Positions 9,017-17,370 of a stretch of DNA of 64,000 nt are shown piece after piece (position 1 is the stretch's first letter; every line of letters begins with the position of its first letter). Source of the stretch: Haliea sp. E1-2-M8. Its GTDB lineage: Bacteria > Pseudomonadota > Gammaproteobacteria > Pseudomonadales > Halieaceae. Made by a program: the position numbers and the translations under genes. The DNA is taken from contig NZ_JAUTDR010000005.1 of the NCBI RefSeq assembly GCF_030649675.1, positions 62,001 to 126,000 on the forward strand. The letters run 5' to 3'. The notes under the pieces were generated by a model. It ran no database searches, was not told the DNA's origin, and worked only from the letters and a program-made list of their open reading frames with translations.

Positions 9017-11541
9017 TGCTCGCTGAGTTCCTTGTAGATCAGGCGGGCGCGGCGGATCTCATCGAGGATCTCCTCCCGCTCCCAGTCGTGGTTGTAGTCC
9101 TCGCGAGCTGAAGCGTGTTCAGCAATACGGTCCAGCCAGGCGAGAAAATACGCCGCATCTTCCGGCGCACGCCGGGGCGCCCCCGGGATATCGATCCACA
9201 CAGGGTTGGTCGTGGCGTAGGTATAGAGGTCCTGCACCGCGGGGTGGGCAGTCTTGTTGACCGCCCGCAGCAGCATCCAGCCGCTGCTGTCGACTGGCAC
9301 CTGCAACAGCTGCTCTGCCGCGAGTCCGTTGTCGTCCACTGCAACGGTGGCCACCACATTTCCGTTGTAAACCAGCTCCAGCTGCGCCACCGGCATAGCT
9401 GAGCGAAGTGCCAGGTCAACCTTTAGCGATGCACCGGAAGCAACCTTGAGCCTTGAACCTGGCCCCTCACCGTTCACCAGCAAGCCCAGCAGGGGACCGT
9501 TGCTGACGAAGCCGCGGCCGCCCTTGATCGCTGCCTTGAGCGTCTCTGGCCGGTCGGGCTGGACGCCCTCCAGAAATATCCGGTTGAGGCCAATCGGGCC
9601 GCGCAGGGAGGCGTAGTTGGTCATGGCGTCGGTACCCGCGCCCGCCGTCAGGGGGAAACCCAGGTTGAGAAACCGGTACCAGACATCGGCGGTATTCTCG
9701 TGGTTGGCGAAGGAGACCACCTCAAGATAGTCGGTCTTGCCCAGCGCCACATCCACCGGCAAGGCATGGGTAAGCTTACCCTCCGCCGCCGGGTCTGGTA
9801 TGCCGTCGAAGGGGTGCACGTAACCCGTGACCGCGCCCTGGGCACGGGCAAGTTCCTGAATCAGGGTGTTGGAGGGATAGGCCGAGGCCAGGCCCGTGTG
9901 CCAGTAGGAGGAGAAGTCCGGGGTCAGGAAGTGGCTGTCCAGATGCAGCAGGCCGAGATGCCCCCAGTAGCTGCTGTGGTACTCCTGCGCCTGATACACG
10001 GTCACCCCGTCAAAGGACTCGTGGTCGGTCCGAAACAGGGCAATGTCGGGAATGCGCTCTTCCTTGTTTACAATCAGGTTATAGACAATGTCCAGGTTCT
10101 CGGCGCGCGCGCCGGCGGCCATGCTGGCGGTAGTCTGACGATAGACGCCCCCGTAGTTCATGTGCACATGCAAGTCGGCGCTGTGGTAGCTGCCAAAGCG
10201 TTCCGGCAGAGGCTGTGCCGCCAGTACCAGCTCGAGACGGTCAGCCGCGGGCACTGAGTCCAGCGACTGCTGCACCAGCCGATGCTCGAATCCGTGCATG
10301 GCAAAAACCTGTAACGGCCCTTCCGGGACTGTCACCGTACATTCGCCGGGGCAGTGGAAATAGTGGTTCTCATGTTCAGCGGTGGCGCTGTCTACATAAT
10401 CGTCACCGTGCACGAGCGCATTGTCGGGTGCGTAGTGACGGCCGTCGGCGGCCAGCAGGCTGACCCGCGCCGGCAGCACCTGACCGCGCTCATTACTGAC
10501 CTGCAGCTGCAGGGTGCGCATGGGACGTTTGTAGTTGCGCACCTCGGGGTTGAGGACCCGGGTCGCTCCGCCGACAAAGCTGTGCAGCATCAGCTCAAGC
10601 CCGCCCGAGGCATTGCTCACATACAGCAGCTGTCTGTCGTCGGGACTCCAGCGGGGCTGCCACAGGTCGTGGTCGCCAAACGTTATGGGCAGCGGGTATT
10701 CGCCGTCGCGATTGGTGATCCACAGCTGGTGCCACTGGCGGCCGCGGTAGCTGCTGTACAAAAGGCGTTTGCCATCGTGAGCCAGCTGGGGACGTGCCGC
10801 CCAGGTGGTCTCTTCATTGATGAGCTGGCGCGCCTGCTGCGGCTGGTCGACCGGCACCTCCCAGATGCCACCGGAACCCCAGGCCACTTCGGGATTGGTG
10901 ACGTAGAGAATGGATTTACCGTCCGCTGACCAGGACGGGTTGATCGCGTGGTCGGCCGCGGAGTAATAGTAGCGATATTTTTCGGATACGTTGCCGGCCA
11001 CCAGGGGCCGCTCTTCGGCGATGGCGTTGCCCCGCAGGTTTGCCAGGTAGATGCCGAAGTAACCGTCCGCATCGGTGCGGACATAGGCGAGCCGGTGCCC
11101 CTCGGGGCTCCAGCGCGGCTCCAGATGCACGCCCCCGCCGCTGGTAAGCGCGGTTTCCTCGCCGCTCTCCAGGTCCAGCAGTATCAGGTTCAGGGCATTG
11201 TGTTGCTGACGGGCAAATACCACGCGGCGCCCATCGGGGGACCAGTCTGGCTGAAAATCGTAGCCGGGGCCGGCAGTGATTTCCTCAGCCGCGGCAGCAT
11301 CCAGGGCCTGGCGCCACAGGGAGCCCTGCATACTGTAGATCACACTGGCACCGTCCGGGCTGAAGGTCCCGGCGCTCGGGCCGGCCGTCAGCTGCGGCAT
11401 ATACATTTCACGCCAGTAGTAATTGTGCGGATGTGCCACCTGTGCCAGCACCGGCACCCGGGTGGCCTCCTGCGCTGCCGCTGTGGGCAGCAACACCAGC
11501 ATCCCCAAAATACCGACCATGGCGCGCCCCACGGCGATCAA
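9013..11541 (-). CDS. Beta-propeller (PD40) plus CehA/McbA-type PHP metallohydrolase fusion
   Basis: The 842-residue protein starts at a TTG that overlaps the TGA of the GNAT gene, with GGAG about seven bases upstream. A signal peptide covers residues 1-23. Residues ~50-340 contain PD40/TolB-like propeller blades (SPDGASVIYS, WSPDGRRVVFAR, WSADGKSILYV, WSPDDRQLLYV). Residues ~450-760 form a PHP-type metal-dependent hydrolase with the SADLHVHMNYGG metal motif and later His/Asp residues (TDHESFDG, GYVHPFDG, GAGTDAMTNY). CehA and McbA of this group hydrolyse carbamate pesticides, so an amide, ester or carbamate substrate is plausible. The fusion is well suited to binding a bulky ligand in the periplasm. 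The exact reaction is unknown. Confidence 0.85.
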   Translation of the reverse strand: MIAVGRAMVGILGMLVLLPTAAAQEATRVPVLAQVAHPHNYYWREMYMPQLTAGPSAGTFSPDGASVIYSMQGSLWRQALDAAAAEEITAGPGYDFQPDWSPDGRRVVFARQQHNALNLILLDLESGEETALTSGGGVHLEPRWSPEGHRLAYVRTDADGYFGIYLANLRGNAIAEERPLVAGNVSEKYRYYYSAADHAINPSWSADGKSILYVTNPEVAWGSGGIWEVPVDQPQQARQLINEETTWAARPQLAHDGKRLLYSSYRGRQWHQLWITNRDGEYPLPITFGDHDLWQPRWSPDDRQLLYVSNASGGLELMLHSFVGGATRVLNPEVRNYKRPMRTLQLQVSNERGQVLPARVSLLAADGRHYAPDNALVHGDDYVDSATAEHENHYFHCPGECTVTVPEGPLQVFAMHGFEHRLVQQSLDSVPAADRLELVLAAQPLPERFGSYHSADLHVHMNYGGVYRQTTASMAAGARAENLDIVYNLIVNKEERIPDIALFRTDHESFDGVTVYQAQEYHSSYWGHLGLLHLDSHFLTPDFSSYWHTGLASAYPSNTLIQELARAQGAVTGYVHPFDGIPDPAAEGKLTHALPVDVALGKTDYLEVVSFANHENTADVWYRFLNLGFPLTAGAGTDAMTNYASLRGPIGLNRIFLEGVQPDRPETLKAAIKGGRGFVSNGPLLGLLVNGEGPGSRLKVASGASLKVDLALRSAMPVAQLELVYNGNVVATVAVDDNGLAAEQLLQVPVDSSGWMLLRAVNKTAHPAVQDLYTYATTNPVWIDIPGAPRRAPEDAAYFLAWLDRIAEHASAREDYNHDWEREEILDEIRRARLIYKELSEQ

Positions 11542-12035
11542 GATACGGCTCCGGACTGCAGGGCCTGATAAGCCTCCCCGTGTAACAGCATCAAACTATC
11601 CTCCTCCATAACCCTGAAGCCAAGACGCTGGTAGAACCGGGCGGCCCCCAGGTTGGCGTTGTCTACTGACAGGCGCAAATAGGCTGCGTCAACGCTGCGG
11701 CCATGTTCTGCCGCGGCAAGCAGCAGGCGCTTGCCCAGGCCAGTGCCACGCAGCTCTGGATTCACAAAAAGATCCTGGATAAACACGCCACGCTGCGCGC
11801 GCCAGGTGGAAAACTCCCAGAAATACACAACCATCCCCACCGCCTGGTCGTCTTCAGTGGCGAGACGGGCAAAAAAGGCGGGTTCCGGGCCGAAGCCGTG
11901 GAGAGCCAGGGCAGCGGAACTGCCGAGGTACTTGTCCGACTGGCCCAGGCTTGCCGCGAGCCCGCGCAGCATCCGGTCCATGGCGGTGGTATCGGCCGCG
12001 GTTGCCGGACGAATCGCGATCACCAGGGATGGCAC
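11538..12035 (-). CDS. GNAT family N-acetyltransferase
   Basis: The ~165-residue protein has the GNAT fold. It begins IAIRPATAADTTAM, then has IQDLFVNPELRGTGLGKRLL with the acetyl-CoA-binding R/Q-x-x-G-x-G/A loop (RGTGLG), and ends with the usual ARFYQRLGFRVMEEDSLML. It transfers an acyl group, usually acetyl, to an amine. The start is uncertain: the frame opens at a GTG (12035) without a good ribosome site. A second GTG at 12023 overlaps the stop of a 19-codon open frame that has GGAGG before its ATG (12079), so re-initiation there is possible. It lies 54 bases after the BKACE gene. It may detoxify or modify an amine released by the pathway. Confidence 0.85.
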   Translation of the reverse strand: MPSLVIAIRPATAADTTAMDRMLRGLAASLGQSDKYLGSSAALALHGFGPEPAFFARLATEDDQAVGMVVYFWEFSTWRAQRGVFIQDLFVNPELRGTGLGKRLLLAAAEHGRSVDAAYLRLSVDNANLGAARFYQRLGFRVMEEDSLMLLHGEAYQALQSGAVS

Positions 12036-12089
12036 CCTGTTGGCCAGCGCGCGGTTATCGTTGCTGTGCTTGCCCTCATCGGAACCTCC

Positions 12090-13040
12090 CTAAAAATCCA
12101 TCCGCACCCGGTCGCGACCCTTCAGCTGCAGCAGGGTCCGAGCCTCATCGGGTGTGGCCACTGCGTAGCCAAGCTCTTCGATGATCCGGCGTATCTTTAC
12201 CACCTGCTCTGCGTTGCTCTCCGCCAGCCTGCCGGGAGGGATGGTCAGACTGTCCTCCAGCCCTACCCTGACATTGCCGCCGAGAATCACGCCCAAGGTT
12301 GCGAGCTCCATTTGCTGACGGCCCGCCGCCAGCACCGAAAACTGATACGCATCCCCCAGCAAGCGATCCGCGCTGGCCTTCATGGCCAACAGGTTTTCCG
12401 GCGTTGCACCGATACCGCCCATGACCCCGAGCACAAACTGCACATACAGGGGGCCCTGCACCAACCCCTGACGCAGGTAGTAGGCAAGCGTCTCGATATG
12501 CCCCATGTCGTAGCACTCGAACTCGAAACGCGCGTCGTGCTCCTGCCCCAGCTCCGCGATGGTGTTCTCGATATCCTGATAAGTGTTGGCAAACATCCGG
12601 CTGCGCGTGGCCTCCAGCAACTCCGGCTCCCACTCGTGCTGCCAATCCTTGTATTTGCGCGCCAGGGTGAAGATGCCGAAATTCATCGACCCCATATTCA
12701 GGGAACACATTTCCGGCAGCATCGCCCGCGCCGGAGCCAGCCTCTGGTCGAGACTCATCAGGGAACTGCCGCCGGTGGAGATATTGAGTACCGCATCGCA
12801 GGCGGCGTCGATACGGGAAATGAAGTTGCGGAAATGTTCTGGCTCCGCGCTGGGGCGGCCGTCCTCGGGCACACGGGCGTGCAGGTGGATAATTGCCGCG
12901 CCCGCCTCTGCCGCCGCGATGGAGGATTCAGCGATCTCCTCTCCCGTCACCGGTAAATACGGCGACATGGTTGGCGTGTAGATCGATCCGGTGATCGCAC
13001 ACGTTACGATGACTTTCCTGCCCACCCTGTGCTCTGTCAT
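12090..13040 (-). CDS. BKACE family beta-keto acid cleavage enzyme (DUF849)
   Basis: The start chosen is the ATG at 13040, giving 316 residues that begin MTEHRVGRKVIVTCAITGS, the usual N-terminus of this family. Upstream in-frame codons run into the divergent promoter. TIM-barrel family motifs are visible: VTCAITG, the zinc-binding histidines in IIHLHAR, NISTGG, and a late ILGGNVRVGLEDS with the conserved Glu/Asp. The enzymes condense a beta-keto acid with acetyl-CoA and split it to acetoacetate plus a new acyl-CoA; Kce of lysine fermentation acts on 3-keto-5-aminohexanoate. A divergent aminotransferase that could make a keto acid supports a role in amino-acid-type catabolism. It is the first gene of the long minus-strand operon. 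Confidence 0.9.
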   Translation of the reverse strand: MTEHRVGRKVIVTCAITGSIYTPTMSPYLPVTGEEIAESSIAAAEAGAAIIHLHARVPEDGRPSAEPEHFRNFISRIDAACDAVLNISTGGSSLMSLDQRLAPARAMLPEMCSLNMGSMNFGIFTLARKYKDWQHEWEPELLEATRSRMFANTYQDIENTIAELGQEHDARFEFECYDMGHIETLAYYLRQGLVQGPLYVQFVLGVMGGIGATPENLLAMKASADRLLGDAYQFSVLAAGRQQMELATLGVILGGNVRVGLEDSLTIPPGRLAESNAEQVVKIRRIIEELGYAVATPDEARTLLQLKGRDRVRMDF

Positions 13041-13073
13041 ATATTTTGCCAAGGATATGTTCCACAATTGCTG

Positions 13074-13109
13074 ATGATTTGATACCTTGATGATACTCAA
13101 GTCAATCAT
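13074..13109. promoter_or_regulatory. Nested inverted repeat, probable LysR-type operator
   Basis: The gap between the BKACE ATG (13040, minus) and the LysR ATG (13129, plus) holds a perfect inverted repeat, CTTGA-6 bases-TCAAG at 13086-13101. It contains the T-N11-A core usual for LysR boxes. It is flanked by a second pair of arms, ATGATTTGA (13074-13082) and TCAATCAT (13102-13109), which are near complements. This is the expected place for a LysR regulator to control itself and the divergent operon. Confidence 0.6.
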
Positions 13110-13128
13110 AGTTTTAGTAAATGACATT

Positions 13129-14154
13129 ATGCGACTGAAAGATGGATCGGGTGCCTCGCGCGAAGACAGCGAGCTACAGGGTGCGGGCCGTTTGAGCTGG
13201 AACCTGGACTGGAATCTGCTGCGCACATTTCTCGTCATCGCCGAGAAAAACAGCATTACCGGAGCCGCCATTGAGCTGGGCCTGAAGCAGCCGACGGTGA
13301 GCAACTCCCTGAAACGTCTGGAGCTTGTCCTCGACACACCCCTGGCCGAGCGGGACCCGCGCAACTTTGTGCTGACCCGCCAGGGCAAGGCGCTATATCG
13401 CGAATGCCTCGATATATTCGGCTCGGTTTCGCGCCTGCCGGACCTCCTGGCCAGCCTCAGCAACACCGTCGAGGGGCATCTCAAAATCTGTATGGCCAGT
13501 CATATCACCACCCCGCTGCTCGACAACACGCTGGCAGAGTTTCATCGCGAGAACCCGCGTACCTCGTTCTCCGTCTCCATAATGAGCAGCCATGAGGTGC
13601 AGGAGGCGGTGCTCGCCAAAACGGCAAGTTTCGGCGTCTGTCTGGCGCTGCCAGCGCGAACGGACATCCAGAGCCAACTGTTCTATCGCGAGCACTTCGG
13701 TTTCTTCTGCGGCCCGGGTCACCCGCTTTACGGGCGCAAAAAACTGAACCTCGAGGATTTGCGCGGCCACGAGCGCGTGACCTTTTTCAGTGATGAGCCC
13801 GGGGATGTACTGAACCCGGTAGCAGCACTGCGGGCCCAGGCCGGCTTCAGTGACCGGGTCGCCGGGGCCTCCAACAACCTGGAGGAGGTGCGGCGCATGA
13901 TCGGCGCGGGACTCGGCTTCGGCCCGCTTCCGATCCACGTGGTGGAACGCGACATCGAGAGCGGGCGCCTTTGGCAGCTACCGCCTTACCGGCATACACC
14001 GGCGGTGGATATCACCCTGCTCAGCAATTCACGCGCCAACCTGAACGTGGCGGAAGCAACCTTCCTCCGCAAGTTGACGACGCTGATTGCCAACACACCA
14101 CTGGCACAACGAACCTATGGCAACATCACTCCCAAAAGGCCCAGCATCAAATGA
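13129..14154 (+). CDS. LysR family transcriptional regulator
   Basis: The open frame begins at 13087, inside the probable operator, so the ATG at 13129 (MRLKDGSG) is preferred and gives 341 residues. Residues ~25-80 form the winged helix-turn-helix: NLLRTFLVIAEKNSITGAA, then QPTVSNSLKRLE. The rest is a periplasmic-binding-protein-like effector domain. It probably senses an intermediate of the neighbouring pathway and controls both the minus-strand operon and its own co-directional aminotransferase gene, which overlaps it by four bases (ATGA). The ligand is unknown. Confidence 0.9.
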   Translation: MRLKDGSGASREDSELQGAGRLSWNLDWNLLRTFLVIAEKNSITGAAIELGLKQPTVSNSLKRLELVLDTPLAERDPRNFVLTRQGKALYRECLDIFGSVSRLPDLLASLSNTVEGHLKICMASHITTPLLDNTLAEFHRENPRTSFSVSIMSSHEVQEAVLAKTASFGVCLALPARTDIQSQLFYREHFGFFCGPGHPLYGRKKLNLEDLRGHERVTFFSDEPGDVLNPVAALRAQAGFSDRVAGASNNLEEVRRMIGAGLGFGPLPIHVVERDIESGRLWQLPPYRHTPAVDITLLSNSRANLNVAEATFLRKLTTLIANTPLAQRTYGNITPKRPSIK

Positions 14155-15479
14155 AGGAATCGCACCTGTTCTACCAGAGTCGACTGCGCCGGCCCATGCT
14201 CGACCGCGCCGAGGGCGTGTACATGTGGGACTGCGCTGGCAAGCGCTACCTGGACGGGTCCAGCGGCGCGATGGTCTCCAACATCGGCCACTCCAATCCG
14301 GCGGTGCTGGCGGCCATGCGGGCGCAAATGGCGCAGGCAACTTTCGGCTACCGCCTGCACTTTGAAACCGCACCGGCGGAAGAGCTCGCGGCGCGCGTCG
14401 CCGCACTCAGTCCCGCCGGACACAACAAGGTGTTCTTTGTTTCTGGCGGCTCCGAAGCCGTGGAGAGTGCACTCAAACTCGCCCGACAGTATGCGGTCAG
14501 CCGTGGCGAGGGCAGCCGCGACCAGGTGATATCGCGCACTCCCTCCTACCACGGCTCCACCCTCGGCGCCCTCGCGGTCACGGGTTACGGGCCGCTGAAT
14601 GATCCGTTCCTGCCCATGTATCGGGACATGCCGAAAATCGCCGCGCCGCGCTGCTATCTGGATCAGGACGAACTGAGCGATGCGGAGCGCGGGCTGGCGT
14701 ATGCCGACCTGCTGCAGGCAAAAATTGAAGAGCTGGGCCCGGAGAACGTGCTGGCATTCATCATGGAGCCGGTCGGCGGCGCCTCCACCGGAGCACTGGT
14801 GGCACCTGACAGCTACTATCAGCGCATCCGCGATATCTGCGACCGCTACGGCGTCCTGCTGATCTATGACGAAGTGATGACCGGCGTCGGTCGTACCGGG
14901 CGTTTCCTGGCGGCGGAACACTGGAGCATCAATCCGGATATCGTGGCTCTGGCCAAAGGCTTCGGCGCCGGCTACATTCCGCTGGGTGCGATCACCGCGC
15001 AGGATGTGATTGTCGAGGCAGTACTCGATAGCGGCGGTTTCCAGCACGGCCACACCTATGCCGGCAACCCGATCGCCTGCACCGTCGGCCTGGCCGTACT
15101 CGATGAAATCGAACGCCAGCAGTTGCTGGCGAATACAGAACAGGTCGGCGGGTTGCTCAAGGCCGGGCTGCAGCAACTGCAGGCGGAATTCCCGATCATC
15201 GGCGATGTGCGCGGCAAAGGTCTGCTGCTGGCCTTTGAGCTGGTTGCCAATCCGGACACCATGGAGCCGTTGCCGGCAGAGCTGAATGCTTACCTCAAGC
15301 TCAGCGACCTCGCCTACCAGCGCGGCCTGATCATCTATCCGCGCCGCAGCCGCGGCGGCTACGTTGGCGACCACTTCATGGTCTGCCCACCGATGATCAG
15401 TAAACCGGAGCACATCGACGAAATCATCGACACGCTGCGCGCGAGTCTGGCGGACTTTTGCCGCCAGAACCGGCTGTGA
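14151..15479 (+). CDS. Class III PLP-dependent aminotransferase
   Basis: The gene encodes 442 residues starting at the ATG that overlaps the LysR stop, with AAAGG upstream. Class III (omega-type) signatures are clear: the phosphate/PLP-binding SGGSEAVESALKLAR, the cofactor Asp in LIYDEVMTGVGRTGRF, and the Schiff-base Lys in ALAKGFGAGYIPLGAI. It moves an amino group from an omega-amino acid or amine to pyruvate or 2-oxoglutarate. Next to a beta-keto acid cleavage enzyme it could produce the keto or semialdehyde substrate. Close relatives are often annotated as adenosylmethionine-8-amino-7-oxononanoate or beta-alanine transaminases, but there is no biotin context here. Confidence 0.92.
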   Translation: MKESHLFYQSRLRRPMLDRAEGVYMWDCAGKRYLDGSSGAMVSNIGHSNPAVLAAMRAQMAQATFGYRLHFETAPAEELAARVAALSPAGHNKVFFVSGGSEAVESALKLARQYAVSRGEGSRDQVISRTPSYHGSTLGALAVTGYGPLNDPFLPMYRDMPKIAAPRCYLDQDELSDAERGLAYADLLQAKIEELGPENVLAFIMEPVGGASTGALVAPDSYYQRIRDICDRYGVLLIYDEVMTGVGRTGRFLAAEHWSINPDIVALAKGFGAGYIPLGAITAQDVIVEAVLDSGGFQHGHTYAGNPIACTVGLAVLDEIERQQLLANTEQVGGLLKAGLQQLQAEFPIIGDVRGKGLLLAFELVANPDTMEPLPAELNAYLKLSDLAYQRGLIIYPRRSRGGYVGDHFMVCPPMISKPEHIDEIIDTLRASLADFCRQNRL

Positions 15480-15501
15480 AGCGCACTAGCCAGGACAGAC
15501 C

Positions 15502-17016
15502 ATGACAGAGCACGAGGGGAGCAACGCGGTGGCAGAAACACGGGACAGCACCCACCCAGAGCCGGCCGCCGGAAATTTGTCCCTGTGGCTGGCCCTGCTG
15601 CCCCTGGGCTGCCTGGTGCTCATGCTGGGCCTTGCAGTGGCTCTGTTTGGCGACGACGCCTCGGGCGGACCCAGCCAGCTGGCGCTGATTTTCGCGGCGG
15701 CCATCACGGTGCTTATCGGGGTGCTGCGGGGACAGCCCTACGAGGAGCTGGAGGACGCGATCATCGACAGCATCAAGCTGGCCTTCAAGGCCTGCCTGAT
15801 CCTGCTCATGGTCGGTTCCATGATTGGCAGCTGGATGCTCGCGGGCACTGCACCGGCGGTGATACACCTCGGCCTCGGCGTGCTGGACCCGGGCTGGTTC
15901 TACCCGGCAACCCTGATCCTCTGTGCCTGCGTCTCTGCCGCCATCGGCAGTTCCTGGACCACGGCGGCCACGGTGGGCCTGGCGCTGGTCGGGGTTTCCC
16001 ATATCCTCGGCCTGGCGCCGGAGATCACCGCGGGTGCCGTGATTTCCGGCGCCTACTTCGGCGACAAGATGTCGCCGCTGTCGGACTCTACCAACCTGGC
16101 GCCGGCCATGGTCAATGTCGAGCTGTTCACTCACATCCGCCACATGCTGTGGACTACCACGCCCTCCTTTCTGATTGCGCTGGTGCTGTTTACCTGGATT
16201 GGCTGGGGGCAGACGGAGAGCATGCAGACCATTGCCGACGTCAATACCACCCGGACCCTGATCGAGCAGAGCTTTACCCTGGGGATACCCGCGTTTCTAC
16301 CGCTGGTTCTGCTGCTGACCCTGGCCTGGCGCAAGTGGCCCGCGCTCCCCACCATCACCATTGGCACCCTGGCAGGTTGCCTGATTGCGGTCGTGGCTCA
16401 GGGCAGCGTTACCCGTGACTTCGGCGACCCCGGCGGCGAGCTGGGCAGCGTGCTGGCGACGTTCAGGGGACTGTGGCTGGCGATGACCGACGGCTTTCAG
16501 GCCAGCACCGGCAACGCCGCACTGGACGACCTGCTGTCGCGGGGGGGCATGAGCAGCATGCTCAATACGGTGTGGCTGATCATCGCTGCCATGTGCTTCG
16601 GCGGGGTCATGGAAAAAACCGGACTGCTGGCCCGCATCGTCACCACCGCACTCAAGAGCGTGCACGGCACCGGCTCGCTGATCCTGGTCACAGTGCTGAC
16701 CGCCATCGGCATGAACATCATCGCCGCCGACCAGTACATTTCCATCGTACTGCCGGGGCGGATGTACCAGCTTGAGTTCAAGCGTCGGGGCCTGGCACCG
16801 GAAAATCTGTCCCGCACCCTGGAAGATGCAGGCACCATGACTTCAGCCCTGGTGCCCTGGAATACCTGCGGCGCGTTCATGGCAGCGACCCTGGGCGTCG
16901 CCACCTTCGCCTATGCGCCCTATGCCTTCTTCAACCTGATCAGCCCCCTGATGGCGGTGACTTACGGCTTCCTCAATATCCGCATCGTCAAGCTGGTGCC
17001 TGCGCCCGATGCCTGA
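15502..17016 (+). CDS. nhaC: NhaC family Na+/H+ antiporter-like transporter
   Basis: The 504-residue polytopic protein has about 11-12 hydrophobic segments after a ~25-residue polar N-terminus. It carries the family segments SSWTTAATVGLAL and ISGAYFGDKMSPLSDSTNLA, which are highly characteristic of NhaC antiporters. Members exchange Na+ for H+, or in some cases carry an organic acid such as malate or lactate with Na+. It is 22 bases after the aminotransferase, with AGGA before the ATG. A sodium-coupled substrate or product transporter for the amino acid pathway is as likely as housekeeping pH control. A strong terminator follows. Confidence 0.88.
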   Translation: MTEHEGSNAVAETRDSTHPEPAAGNLSLWLALLPLGCLVLMLGLAVALFGDDASGGPSQLALIFAAAITVLIGVLRGQPYEELEDAIIDSIKLAFKACLILLMVGSMIGSWMLAGTAPAVIHLGLGVLDPGWFYPATLILCACVSAAIGSSWTTAATVGLALVGVSHILGLAPEITAGAVISGAYFGDKMSPLSDSTNLAPAMVNVELFTHIRHMLWTTTPSFLIALVLFTWIGWGQTESMQTIADVNTTRTLIEQSFTLGIPAFLPLVLLLTLAWRKWPALPTITIGTLAGCLIAVVAQGSVTRDFGDPGGELGSVLATFRGLWLAMTDGFQASTGNAALDDLLSRGGMSSMLNTVWLIIAAMCFGGVMEKTGLLARIVTTALKSVHGTGSLILVTVLTAIGMNIIAADQYISIVLPGRMYQLEFKRRGLAPENLSRTLEDAGTMTSALVPWNTCGAFMAATLGVATFAYAPYAFFNLISPLMAVTYGFLNIRIVKLVPAPDA

Positions 17017-17026
17017 GAGACGCCCA

Positions 17027-17064
17027 TAAAAAAACCCCGGACCTGACGGCCCGGGGTTGTTTTT
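17027..17064. terminator. Bidirectional intrinsic terminator (nhaC / tRNA-Ala)
   Basis: A perfect 8-bp stem AACCCCGG (17033-17040) / CCGGGGTT (17051-17058) with a 10-base loop has an A-run on the left and a T-run (17060-17065) on the right. It can stop nhaC on the plus strand and tRNA-Ala on the minus strand. Confidence 0.9.
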
Positions 17065-17140
<76 letters not shown>

Positions 17141-17158
17141 GAAACTCTGAGGACGCGA

Positions 17159-17187
17159 ATTCTAGTGAGGCGGCAATGCGGTGTCAA
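17159..17187 (-). promoter_or_regulatory. Sigma-70 promoter of tRNA-Ala
   Basis: On the minus strand there is a consensus -35 TTGACA (17182-17187), a 17-bp spacer and -10 TAGAAT (17159-17164), followed by a GC-rich discriminator. That arrangement is typical of stable-RNA genes under growth-rate or stringent control. Transcription would begin a few bases before the tRNA 5' end. Confidence 0.85.
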
Positions 17188-17210
17188 GCGGATGCGGCAG
17201 AACCTTCGCG

Positions 17211-17362
17211 CAGGAGCGCCTTTGCGCGCGATCGCCCGCGGACAAGGTGAATGGCCGCTCAGCACACAGAGAAGGTGGCCTGGGCCAGCGGGCTCCTACA
17301 GGTTCCGTCCCAAGGCGTAGGAGCGCACTCCGTGCGCGATCGCCCGCGGAGCGGGCTCCTAC
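17211..17362. repeat. REP-like palindromic repeats between tRNA-Ala and sdaA
   Basis: Several copies and fragments of the motif 'TAGGAGC-stem-GCGATCGC' occur. A complete head-to-tail pair lies at 17317-17362 (GTAGGAGCGCACTCCGTGCG joined to ATCGCCCGCGGAGCGGGC and ending CTCCTAC), and degenerate pieces at 17211-17241 and 17288-17300. The same core recurs in the array at 50617-50805. These resemble the REP elements common in Pseudomonas and relatives. No gene is seen in this 230-base gap. Confidence 0.75.
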
Positions 17363-17370
17363 AGTCGAGG

